Shown: positions 1-5,663, counted from the first letter of the stretch. The stretch: 11,318 nt of DNA from CAZQYB01 sp964582985 (GCA_964582985.1 CAZOUM010000079.1:1-11318); one strand, 5' to 3'. Translations and numbers: made by a program. Notes: generated by a model from the letters alone, not told the origin.

Positions 1-717
1 TTTATAACTATCAACGGCTGATTCCAGCACGCTGTTACGCTGCTCGGCCCAGTCCCGACGTTGAAAGTCGCTGACATGAACCGGATACAAAATATATTTC
101 AAAACAGTCCACACCTCGTCGGTCAGACACAACGCCATTGCCGGAGTTTCGTCCAGCAGAGAATAATGCACCCTTGTCCAGTTGTACAAATCCCGCCACA
201 GCCATATCGAATACTGCAGCATCTCCTCCAGATGAGAGCCGTTGCGGGTACGCCTTGCCAGGCGAGCCTGCTGGCCTCTTATCGTGCCATTGAGTCGTTC
301 CATATGAGAGGTATTGATCTTCTGACCAATACCCAACTCTTGAATTCGTTTTACAATTTCTTTCTTTTTGCCAAACAATGCTTTGTTCGATACTTTCAAC
401 AAATTGCCTCGGCTGTCTCGAATCTTTTTTACAACTCCTGTCCGCAAATCCGCAGGCGGTTTGAGACGTGGGTATTTTATTCTGCCTCTGCCGTTTTTTC
501 GTCGGCGATGTTTGATCTGTCCAAACACCGTAAGAATAGCCTGTGGATATGGCAAGTGATCGTCTATCAGAATCAGCGGAGGGTCCTTGTCTTTGGAATA
601 CACAGCCACCGAAGCGGTCAATTGCACGGCTGTTTCGAGAGTGCGTGGGCCGATGATAGATTCGAGAAGAAACCTGCTCTTTACGGCCAGAGCCGTATGA
701 AGCCATGTTTTGCCCTT
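1..717 (-). CDS. IS1-like transposase, C-terminal frame (InsB'-like), 3' end outside window
   Basis: I translated this -1 frame from the A7 run to the window edge and found no stop in 239 codons. It continues the catalytic domain: KKGKTWLHTALAVKSRF directly after the shift, LILIDDHLPYPQ with the probable second Asp (as in MTDGWPLY of InsB), and SHMERLNGTIRGQQARLARR with the probable catalytic Glu (as in IERHNLNLRQHLARL). The later ETPAMALCLTDEVW segment is typical of IS1-related transposases. There is no convincing start codon or ribosome site of its own, so it is expected only as a fusion with the upstream frame. The C-terminus lies outside the window. Confidence 0.72.
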
Positions 718-1229
718 TTTTTACTGAGGCGTTTACGCAACTTTTTGGGAACCTTGACAACTTCGGTTTTGTCCTTGCGTTTGACTGTTTTACCGTGCAG
801 TTCATCCATCTGTACAGCTTCGAGAGGCTTGTCGAGATTTTCAAGTTGTAAATTGTGGAAATCAGAGGCACGTTTGCCTGCTTTTTCCAGAAAACGCTGT
901 ACGGTGCGGGGATCAACTTCACAGATGTCTGCTGTCGCTTCAACAGAACAGCCATGGCCGAGACATTTGACAATGCGTACAACATCAGCCTGCGGCAGTT
1001 TGGTGTATTGCATAAGTGAACCTTGTCGTTCACTGAAACGTGTGCCGCAGGTTTTGCAGTACAGCCGACGGATGGCTTTGTCTTTTCCCATCCATTCTGC
1101 GATTGAGAGGTTCTCTGCATCAAAGTGGTTAAAGTCGGCGCAGTCGCTGTTGGGACAGGCGAAGAAAGATAGAGGCAAATTAGTTGGTCCACTGTTATCC
1201 TGTTCTTTGCATTGTTTTTGTTCGGGCAT
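681..1229 (-). CDS. IS1-like transposase, N-terminal frame (InsA-like)
   Basis: This 182-residue frame encodes the DNA-binding half of a transposase. Near the N-terminus are a CPNSDC pair and, about 35 residues later, a CKTC pair, which together make a probable zinc ribbon. The segment RFSERQGS and a helix-turn-helix region (GCSVEATADICEVDPRTVQRFL) follow, as in IS1 InsA-type proteins. The first catalytic Asp is probably in VQMDELHG, matching the EMDE motif of InsB. I chose the ATG at 1229 because GGAGG sits six bases before it. The open frame extends further up to 1280, but that start has no such site. The frame ends with TAA soon after a run of seven A (minus strand, 716-722), where the reading continues in the -1 frame. 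Confidence 0.75.
   Translation of the reverse strand: MPEQKQCKEQDNSGPTNLPLSFFACPNSDCADFNHFDAENLSIAEWMGKDKAIRRLYCKTCGTRFSERQGSLMQYTKLPQADVVRIVKCLGHGCSVEATADICEVDPRTVQRFLEKAGKRASDFHNLQLENLDKPLEAVQMDELHGKTVKRKDKTEVVKVPKKLRKRLSKKRAKHGFIRLWP
711..725 (-). other. A7 run at the frame junction of the transposase
   Basis: On the minus strand the sequence reads AGT AAA AAA AGG GCA in the upstream frame, with seven A followed by three G. Stepping back one base gives AGT AAA AAA AAG GGC and joins the two transposase halves. IS1 makes its fusion transposase by -1 frameshifting on an A-rich slippery run. Here the phase (A|AAA|AGG) is not the strongest bacterial form A|AAA|AAG, so transcriptional slippage on the A7 run or a true frameshift mutation are alternatives. 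Confidence 0.5.
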
Positions 1230-1297
1230 ATTGGGCCTCCGTGCAAAATTTGAGAAGTTGTCCGATAACATATCGGCCAAATGCCCTCAATATGCCC
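1224..1297 (-). promoter_or_regulatory. Long-range mRNA hairpin covering the transposase start codon
   Basis: Two perfect 10-base arms, GGGCATATTG at 1224-1233 and CAATATGCCC at 1288-1297, are inverted repeats. A second perfect hairpin (CCGATA-ACA-TATCGG, 1262-1276) lies between them. In minus-strand RNA the 3' arm contains the transposase AUG (1229-1227), and the GGAGG site (1240-1236) is just inside the loop. RNA beginning upstream of 1297 would hide the start codon. RNA beginning inside the element would not. Confidence 0.5.
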
Positions 1298-1342
1298 AAT
1301 TTCGTTGTTATTCTTTACCAATATCATGAGTGAGAACCACAA

Positions 1343-1370
1343 TTTTGATTTTTGCGTTTTGATTTTTGCA
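1343..1370. repeat. Two tandem copies of a 14-base T-rich unit
   Basis: TTTTGATTTTTGCG (1343-1356) is followed directly by TTTTGATTTTTGCA (1357-1370), differing in one base. The pair lies between the last NifX-domain gene and the insertion sequence, so it may mark the boundary of the element or be a dispersed intergenic repeat. No terminator-type hairpin is visible here. Confidence 0.6.
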
Positions 1371-1373
1371 TTT

Positions 1374-1736
1374 TTAAATCCAGTGTCCTTCGACGTTGGC
1401 CTGGTCTACTTCTTTTAGTTTGCCTGCCTTGTATGAATCTATTGCGTCCTGAACGGTTTGCTTCTCAGCAAGAAATATTTTTACATTGGCTGAACTGAGC
1501 GTCTTAAAAGCGTTTGGTCCTACGTTGCCGGTTATCACCGCCTCGACGCCGAGATTCGCTATATTCTGCCCGGTCTGAATTCCAGCTCCCTGGACAGCAT
1601 TCAAATTCACAACGTTGTCATGAGCTTGAAAATCGTTTGTCTCAGTATCTACAACGATAATCCATTTGGCCCGTCCGAATCTAAGGTCAATTTCACTTGA
1701 AAGCCCTTTATCCTGTGCTGTTACTGCAATTTTCAT
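1374..1736 (-). CDS. NifX/NifB-family (dinitrogenase Fe-Mo cofactor domain) small protein
   Basis: This protein of about 120 residues fits the Nitro_FeMo-Co (NifX/NifB/NafY-like) domain. It has the family's MKIAVTAQDKGL start, a DLRFGRAKWIIVVD core strand, a GAGIQTGQNIANLGVEAVITGNVGPNA segment, and a closing KIFLA...V.DAI...K.GKL region. Domain-only proteins of this size occur in many anaerobes that do not fix nitrogen and are thought to bind or carry metal clusters; the exact role is unknown. The frame can start at 1742 (MEMK) or 1736 (MKIA). I prefer 1736, because family members begin with MKIA and the GAAAGGA site is then about nine bases away. It follows a paralogue of the same family, 74 bases downstream of its stop, and is probably co-transcribed from the sigma-54 promoter. 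No nif structural genes are visible. Confidence 0.82.
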   Translation of the reverse strand: MKIAVTAQDKGLSSEIDLRFGRAKWIIVVDTETNDFQAHDNVVNLNAVQGAGIQTGQNIANLGVEAVITGNVGPNAFKTLSSANVKIFLAEKQTVQDAIDSYKAGKLKEVDQANVEGHWI

Positions 1737-1810
1737 TTCCATTTTTCCTTTCTCTGCTTAGACTCCGTCCCCCTCGGCTGCGCTTAACATAACAATATCA
1801 TAAATCCAAA

Positions 1811-2209
1811 TTATCGTCGTCCGCCTCGCCATCGACACCTCTGTCTGCCCCGGCCAAAACCTTTCCGGGCACCGGGCCAGAACCCCGGCATACTGAATTG
1901 TGGTTTTGCCAATTGGCCGGTTAAATAGGCTTCCAGCACGTCATTAACTCTGCCGGTTACGTAAGGCAGCACTTGAATTCCAGAAGCTGTAACCATGTTT
2001 GCAAGTGCTTGTGAAATCGCACCGCATATCAGCACATCAACTCCAAGGTTTTTCAGATTGCCTGCCCGCTGCGGCAATGATTGACTCTCCAATGCAACCT
2101 CAGACCGATTAACCACTTTGACGTTCTCGATATCCACCAGCAAAAGCCTGTGGGCGAAGTCAAAAACGTTCGAAACATTATCTCTGTATACTGGTATCGC
2201 TATCTTCAT
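1811..2209 (-). CDS. NifX/NifB-family small protein with Gly/Arg-rich tail
   Basis: From the preferred start this protein has 132 residues. It opens with MKIAIPVYRDNVSNVFDFAHRLLLVD, the classic beginning of NifX/NifB-domain proteins, and continues through QRAGNLKNLGVDVLICGAISQAL and GIQVLPYVTGRVNDVLEAYLTGQL. The last 20 or so residues are a basic tail rich in Gly and Arg with one Cys, a feature seen in other stand-alone members of the family. The frame stays open up to 2239, but the extra residues MAKNKFRHNA come from a repeat-derived leader, and family alignment favours the ATG at 2209. The ribosome site is weak (CAGG about ten bases away). It is the first gene behind the sigma-54 promoter and the upstream partner of the second NifX-domain gene. 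Metal-cluster binding is family inference only. Confidence 0.82.
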   Translation of the reverse strand: MKIAIPVYRDNVSNVFDFAHRLLLVDIENVKVVNRSEVALESQSLPQRAGNLKNLGVDVLICGAISQALANMVTASGIQVLPYVTGRVNDVLEAYLTGQLAKPQFSMPGFWPGARKGFGRGRQRCRWRGGRR

Positions 2210-2236
2210 TGCATTATGCCTGAACTTATTTTTTGC

Positions 2237-2293
2237 CACTAAGGCACCAAGACACGAATTTTTAAAAAACCATGTTTTTTTAGTGCCTTAGTG
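2237..2293. repeat. Inverted repeat with nested AT hairpin in the NifX leader
   Basis: Perfect 11-base arms, CACTAAGGCAC (2237-2247) and GTGCCTTAGTG (2283-2293), enclose a second hairpin, AAAAAAC (2264-2270) with GTTTTTT (2274-2280) and a three-base loop. The structure lies between the sigma-54 promoter and the NifX-domain start, so it would be in the 5' leader. It resembles the 'aaagacactaaggcac' intergenic repeats that I recall from planctomycete genomes. Confidence 0.6.
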
Positions 2294-2324
2294 TCTTTGT
2301 GGCTGATACTATTACTATTTCAGA

Positions 2325-2341
2325 AGCAAACAATATGCCAG
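2325..2341 (-). promoter_or_regulatory. Sigma-54 (RpoN) promoter for the NifX-domain gene pair
   Basis: The minus strand reads CTGGCATATTGTTTGCT. This matches the core YTGGCA-N6-TTGCW, with GG (2339-2338) and GC (2327-2326) separated by exactly ten bases as sigma-54 requires. Transcription would begin near 2314, about 105 bases before the ATG at 2209. The window also encodes a sigma-54 activator (4213-5556), which supports the call. Confidence 0.7.
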
Positions 2342-2442
2342 AAACATTGGCAGGAACGGCTGAGTTGCGGTAACTCCTTGTAGGAGAGGGTATTATAAAA
2401 ACTTTAATGTTCTAAATGCCTATAGGGTTGCCCATCCGATGA

Positions 2443-2480
2443 TTGCAATTTGCAACACTTGTCGTTGGAGATAATTGCAA
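2443..2480. promoter_or_regulatory. Three TTGCAA palindromes, possible activator binding site
   Basis: TTGCAA occurs at 2443-2448, 2450-2455 and 2475-2480. This is about 100-140 bases upstream of the sigma-54 promoter, the usual distance for an enhancer bound by a Fis-type HTH activator. The spacing between first and second copies is seven bases and between second and third 25 bases. The assignment rests on position and symmetry only. The rest of 2342-2560 shows nothing else I can name. Confidence 0.3.
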
Positions 2481-2595
2481 AATACCATAGTGCGGGATTG
2501 CTTCTGTGAATTGGGTATTGCCAGTGTGTGCTTACTTTGCAACGAAACAAACTTACTCTACCATACTGTAAACCTACATAACCTTACAATGCTTC

Positions 2596-2713
2596 AATGT
2601 AAAGCCGCAACATCACGATGTAAACTTACGAAGCCACATTGTAAACTCACAACGCCACGATGTAAAGCTACAATATCACAATGCACGCTTACAATGCCGC
2701 AATGTAAACCGCC
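2596..2713. repeat. 21-base degenerate tandem repeat, about 5.6 copies
   Basis: Units begin at 2596, 2617, 2638, 2659, 2680 and 2701 (the last partial) with the pattern AATGTAAAC...ACA..GCCAC. There are no spacers, so this is not CRISPR. A further degenerate unit begins at 2565, 31 bases before the first. Because 21 is a multiple of three, the plus strand reads as heptads such as CKLTKPH and CKLTTPR, but no credible gene frame surrounds them. The array overlaps the 3' end of the small minus-strand reading frame at 2689-2766. Confidence 0.85.
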
Positions 2714-2766
2714 AAAACAAAGGCAGCTAATAATAGTACCACCACCATTACTGGCAATTTTCTCAT
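2689..2766 (-). CDS. Possible small hydrophobic membrane peptide (25 aa)
   Basis: The minus strand carries ATG at 2766 preceded by a good purine-rich ribosome site (GAAAGGAAAG about four to nine bases away). It encodes MRKLP followed by an almost unbroken hydrophobic stretch of Val, Leu and Ala and ends with YIAAL and TAA. The product looks like one transmembrane segment with a basic N-terminus, or like an isolated signal peptide. Its last codons lie in the 21-base repeat array. Either the array grew from this gene's end and truncated it, or this is a genuine short peptide. I do not recognise a family. A second, weaker 24-codon frame (2801-2875) lies just upstream, with no clear ribosome site. 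Confidence 0.35.
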   Translation of the reverse strand: MRKLPVMVVVLLLAAFVLAVYIAAL

Positions 2767-2913
2767 TTTGCTTTCCTTTCTTTTGGGCCTAACACTGCCC
2801 TTAACCGGCTGGTTTTGAAGCGGTGGCGTAGAAATCCCGTCCGAGTTGAAAGGCTTGTTTGGTGATTAATCTCATTGCAGTGCTCGTGCGATTTTTCCCC
2901 AGGACTCTTTATG

Positions 2914-3354
2914 CTAAGCGACGTCTTTTACTTCGACCCCGATGCCTCGATATGGCTTTCCCCTCTTCACCTGGGTTGTCCAGATTGGGCAATTGTCTGC
3001 ATCGAGCTCAATCTTCTTATCGGGGCGTTTTCGGATTTCTTCCTTCACGAAGTTAAGCCAATCACCGGAGGACAAGATGTAGAAATCCGGCCGTTCTGTC
3101 TCTGCTTTGCCCGCGAAATCAACAAGTACGAGTATCGATTTTTCGTCAGCAATTCCCTTGCAGTTAGGCCATTGCTTGAATTGTTTTCCTTTAGCCTCAA
3201 TTCGGATCGGCCTGTCATCCTTCCCAAAAACCAACAGATCGGTTCTCTTCCTGTGCCCGAAGGTGGGCTGGGCATAAATATTTCTACGACCGAGTTCGCT
3301 TGCCACGGCAAACTCGGCCGCGACACTTAGCATGTTCGCATCAATCTTCGTCAT
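2914..3354 (-). CDS. PD-(D/E)XK nuclease-like small protein
   Basis: This 146-residue protein has the layout of a minimal PD-(D/E)XK fold: Glu14 in an N-terminal helix (SVAAEFAVASEL), Asp39 in RKRTDLLVF, and Glu53-x-Lys55 in RIEAKGKQ. The spacing D-X13-E-X-K is normal for this superfamily of nucleases and Holliday-junction-type enzymes. Alternating strand residues (ILVLVDF) follow, and there is no added DNA-recognition domain. The start at 3354 has AGGTGA a few bases upstream. It is the gene after the MntA/HepT pair, separated by 128 bases, so it is probably a separate unit. Small orphan proteins of this type are common in accessory regions; activity and target cannot be told from sequence. 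The fold assignment rests on the motif pattern, not on recognised family identity. Confidence 0.6.
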   Translation of the reverse strand: MTKIDANMLSVAAEFAVASELGRRNIYAQPTFGHRKRTDLLVFGKDDRPIRIEAKGKQFKQWPNCKGIADEKSILVLVDFAGKAETERPDFYILSSGDWLNFVKEEIRKRPDKKIELDADNCPIWTTQVKRGKPYRGIGVEVKDVA

Positions 3355-3454
3355 TTTTAATCACCTAACGTCTGTTTATATGGTTTCCGCATAACATCAT
3401 ATTTCCCTTACAGTACCACCATCACAGCGTTGCTGGCTTGTCATTCGCCTGCTT

Positions 3455-3468
3455 TGCTGATATCAGCA
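3455..3468. repeat. Perfect 14-base palindrome TGCTGATATCAGCA
   Basis: This loopless perfect palindrome lies 15 bases past the hepT stop codon in the interval before the nuclease-like gene. It could be a dimeric-repressor operator or a remnant of a recombination site. There is no following T run on the minus strand and no loop, so it is a poor intrinsic terminator. The rest of 3355-3482 shows nothing else. Confidence 0.5.
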
Positions 3469-3482
3469 CAATACTATGAGGA

Positions 3483-3812
3483 TTAAAGCAGTCTCCGGCA
3501 GGTGCTTTCCACCGCATCGAGCTTGTTTTGGATAACATCCCAGACAATTTTTAGATTAACACCAAAATATTCGTGAATAAGGATATTCCGCAAGGCTATA
3601 ATTTTGTACCATTCTATTTCCGCAGCTTTGTCTCTAACTTCGTCAGGTATAGTTCGGGCAGCTTCACCGATAATCTCAAGATTGCGGATAACAGCATCCT
3701 GGGTTTTTCTGTCAGCTTCAAAAGCCTTGTAGTCCATATCCTTAACGTATTCTCGAATAAAAGTTATCGCTTGTAGTATGTCGTCGAGCTGTTGTTTATA
3801 GTCCCTTGGCAT
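3483..3812 (-). CDS. hepT: HepT-like HEPN ribonuclease toxin (DUF86)
   Basis: This 109-residue protein is the toxin of a type VII HepT/MntA pair. In this family, HEPN proteins cut RNA, using an R-X4-6-H motif at the dimer interface. That motif is present as R75-NILI-H80-E-Y82. The tyrosine two residues after the histidine is the residue adenylylated by MntA in characterised systems. The helical MRDYKQQLDDILQAITFIREY-type start and the RNLEIIGEAARTIP segment are also typical, and the length is as expected. The start codon lies inside the end of mntA (17-base overlap) with AGGGA upstream, so translation is probably coupled. The motif is intact, so the toxin should be active. Confidence 0.88.
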   Translation of the reverse strand: MPRDYKQQLDDILQAITFIREYVKDMDYKAFEADRKTQDAVIRNLEIIGEAARTIPDEVRDKAAEIEWYKIIALRNILIHEYFGVNLKIVWDVIQNKLDAVESTCRRLL

Positions 3813-4095
3813 AAATCACTTCCCTTTCAATAACACCTTTAAGACGAGGCTTGACGGTATCAGCGATTACCAGATCGACCGGTCTGCCGAACAGCCTCTC
3901 CAGATAAAATTTCAAATCCATATAATGGTCAAATGTTGGCTCGACAAAATCGACCAGAATGTCAACGTCACTTTCCTTGTCAGCCTCATTGCGGGCCAAT
4001 GAGCCAAAAAGACCTATGCTGCGGACGGAAAAATTCTGTTTTAATTCCTCTGCCTTCTGATTTAGCTGTTCCAGAGTGTCTTCTTGTGTGAACAT
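3796..4095 (-). CDS. mntA: MntA-like minimal nucleotidyltransferase antitoxin
   Basis: This 99-residue protein carries the full minimal-nucleotidyltransferase signature: G31-S32, ten residues, then D43-V-D45, plus a third acidic residue at D74 (GRPVDLVI). In characterised HepT/MntA systems this enzyme attaches AMP units to the toxin tyrosine and so neutralises it. All three acidic ligands for the metal ions are present, so it is predicted active. The start at 4095 has AGGGA seven bases upstream. It precedes hepT and overlaps it by 17 bases, the usual antitoxin-first order. Such pairs stabilise mobile regions and can act against phage; which applies here is unknown. Confidence 0.88.
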   Translation of the reverse strand: MFTQEDTLEQLNQKAEELKQNFSVRSIGLFGSLARNEADKESDVDILVDFVEPTFDHYMDLKFYLERLFGRPVDLVIADTVKPRLKGVIEREVIYAKGL

Positions 4096-4129
4096 TTAGT
4101 ATTCCCTAACACTTTCTTTTTCACAAATT

Positions 4130-4169
4130 CAGGTATCGGCTTTACCTGCTGGTTAAATTGGAAATTATA
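4130..4169 (-). promoter_or_regulatory. Putative mntA-hepT promoter element with dyad
   Basis: On the minus strand a perfect TATAAT (4169-4164) precedes mntA by about 70 bases, though no good -35 box lies at normal distance. Downstream of it is a perfect dyad, CAGGTA-N7-TACCTG (4130-4135 and 4143-4148). It would overlap the early transcript and could be an autoregulatory operator or leader hairpin. The evidence is motif only. Confidence 0.3.
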
Positions 4170-4212
4170 CCTAACCAATACTGCTATAAAGTAAACCGCT
4201 TTAGGAAAAAAA

Positions 4213-5556
4213 TCAACGGATTTTGCCTGTGATGCCAAATGCTTTCATTTTGCGAAACAGCGTGCTTTTGTCGATTCCGAGCTGCTTAGCTGCCGCTGTT
4301 TTATTGCCATTGTTTCGCTGCAGAGCCTGTGTTATCAGAATAATCTCCATTTGCTTAATAGTTGCAGGTTCGCTGTCTTCTGATTTATCTGCCTTCAAAG
4401 CTGGGCGAACTGATACGGGCAGGTGTTTAGCCTCTATTATCTCGCCCTCACACAAGACAAAGCAGTGCTCAATAATATTCTCAAGCTCACGAACATTGCC
4501 GGGATAATCGTAGGTCAAAAGGGCCGCTGTCACTTCATTTGTAACGCAGCAGATATTTTTGTTATGCAGACTGTTAAATCGACTTATAAAATGGTCTACC
4601 AATAGCGGAACATCTTCTTTTCTGTCTCTTAGTGGAGGCAATTCTAATCTCATTACGTTGACCCTGTAATACAAATCATCCCTGAATTTACCTTGTTGGA
4701 CAAGCTGGTCGAGCTTCTTGTTGGTCGCTGTAATAATACGCACATCAGCCTTAACGGGAGAGACACCACCTAACGGCTCATAAGTCTTGTCCTGCAAAAC
4801 ACGCAGCAGTTTAACCTGAACAGAAGCAGAAACATCTCCAATCTCATCCAGAAATATCGTACCACCTTGGGCTAAAGCAAACCGGCCGGGTTTATCCTTC
4901 TTGGCATCTGTAAAAGCACCAGCTTTATAACCAAACAACTCGGATTCCAACAAAGTATTAGGGAGAGCCCCACAACTAACCGCAACAAAAGGTTTGTCCT
5001 TGCGAAAACTTAAGTTGTGAATAGCCCTGGCAAAAAGTTCCTTGCCGGTTCCGCTTTCACCTTCAATCAAGACCGTAGTATTACTTTCAGCAATATTTGG
5101 CAGAACGGCAAAAAGACTTTGCATTTTATGGCTTTGGCTGATTATATCTTCGCAGCGGTATCGGCCTTCGATTTCTTTGCGAAGCTCTTCAACCGCACTG
5201 GTATCACGAAACGTTTCAACTCCGCCGATAAGCTTACCATTGGTATCTTTCAACAAAGCTGTGGATATGGCAATTGCTCGCCTCTTGCCCTGGGCATCGA
5301 TGATGTGTACGGCTTTATTCATTATAGGTTTGCCGGTTTGCATTGTTGCCGCCAGAGTGCAGTCTGTTTCACAAACATCCGCCCGCAAGATGTCTTTGCA
5401 CTGTCGGCCGATAGTCTTTTCACGCTGGATACCGATAATCTCCTCTGCCGCTCGATTAAAAGAGGTTATCTGCCAGTCCAGACCAACCGTGAAGACACCT
5501 TCACTTATCGAATCCAAAATAACGCTTTGAACTTTATTTTGTTCCTTTTCAGACAT
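4213..5556 (-). CDS. PAS-AAA+-Fis sigma-54-dependent transcriptional activator
   Basis: This 447-residue NtrC-type activator has a PAS sensor domain (about residues 8-125), an AAA+ ATPase (about 135-375) and a Fis-type HTH (about 400-440). The ATPase motifs are intact: Walker A GESGTGKE (166-173), Walker B GGTIFLDE (231-238), and arginines at R292, R298 and R310. The sigma-54 contact loop reads GAFTDA (213-218) rather than the commonest GAFTGA. The PAS domain holds three close cysteines (C53, C62, C66: RQCKDIL...VCETDC), suggesting a metal or redox sensor. There is no receiver domain, so it is not a two-component regulator. It probably drives the sigma-54 promoter at 2325-2341 before the NifX-domain genes, a pairing I have seen in anaerobes. 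There is no Shine-Dalgarno site before the ATG. Confidence 0.93.
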   Translation of the reverse strand: MSEKEQNKVQSVILDSISEGVFTVGLDWQITSFNRAAEEIIGIQREKTIGRQCKDILRADVCETDCTLAATMQTGKPIMNKAVHIIDAQGKRRAIAISTALLKDTNGKLIGGVETFRDTSAVEELRKEIEGRYRCEDIISQSHKMQSLFAVLPNIAESNTTVLIEGESGTGKELFARAIHNLSFRKDKPFVAVSCGALPNTLLESELFGYKAGAFTDAKKDKPGRFALAQGGTIFLDEIGDVSASVQVKLLRVLQDKTYEPLGGVSPVKADVRIITATNKKLDQLVQQGKFRDDLYYRVNVMRLELPPLRDRKEDVPLLVDHFISRFNSLHNKNICCVTNEVTAALLTYDYPGNVRELENIIEHCFVLCEGEIIEAKHLPVSVRPALKADKSEDSEPATIKQMEIILITQALQRNNGNKTAAAKQLGIDKSTLFRKMKAFGITGKIR

Positions 5557-5562
5557 GGTTTA

Positions 5563-5591
5563 CTTATACTACAAAAAAATAGCCTTCGCAA
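5563..5591 (-). promoter_or_regulatory. Possible promoter giving a leaderless activator mRNA
   Basis: On the minus strand TTGCGA (5591-5586) and TATAAG (5568-5563) are separated by 17 bases. The start codon (5556) lies six bases after the -10 box, where transcription would begin. This fits the lack of a ribosome site. The -35 box is weak (four of six). Confidence 0.35.
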
Positions 5592-5663
5592 CCATTGTGG
5601 CAAATCGGCTTGGACGAGAAATCCTGCCGGGAGAATTTGCAGTGCTCAGCCACTCCAACGCTA

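Larger units (their letters stand above)
1..1340 (-). mobile_element. IS1-like insertion sequence, right part cut by window edge
   Basis: A transposase spread over two overlapping minus-strand frames fills this interval. The N-terminal part has a zinc-finger plus helix-turn-helix layout as in InsA, and the C-terminal part has an InsB-like DDE layout. The upstream end of the element is only estimated: it lies beyond the start codon at 1229, probably between about 1297 and 1342, next to a 14-base tandem repeat. The distal terminus is outside the window, so terminal inverted repeats and target duplication cannot be checked. The element sits just downstream of the NifX-domain gene pair, all on the minus strand. 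The conceptual product is over 420 residues, much longer than the roughly 230 of classical IS1, so this belongs to a long IS1-related subgroup at best. Confidence 0.7.

Noticed and set aside
61..1329. A 422-codon plus-strand open frame
   Set aside because: It is antisense to the transposase and its translation is basic, Cys/Ser-rich shadow sequence with no motif.
35..1342. A 435-codon minus-strand open frame across the insertion sequence
   Set aside because: It is neither of the two frames that carry the zinc finger, HTH and DDE motifs, and its translation has no recognisable domain.
2565..2713. CRISPR array
   Set aside because: The units are contiguous 21-base degenerate repeats without spacers, and no cas gene is nearby.
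2475..2792. A 105-codon plus-strand frame with Cys-Lys heptads
   Set aside because: The heptads are just the translation of the 21-base repeat. There is no ribosome site, and the flanking residues look random. The minus strand is about as open.
2801..2875. A 24-codon minus-strand frame starting MRLITKQAF
   Set aside because: There is no clear ribosome site and no domain, so it is too short to call.
4203..4216. Intrinsic terminator after the sigma-54 activator
   Set aside because: A T run follows the stop codon on the minus strand, but no stable hairpin precedes it.
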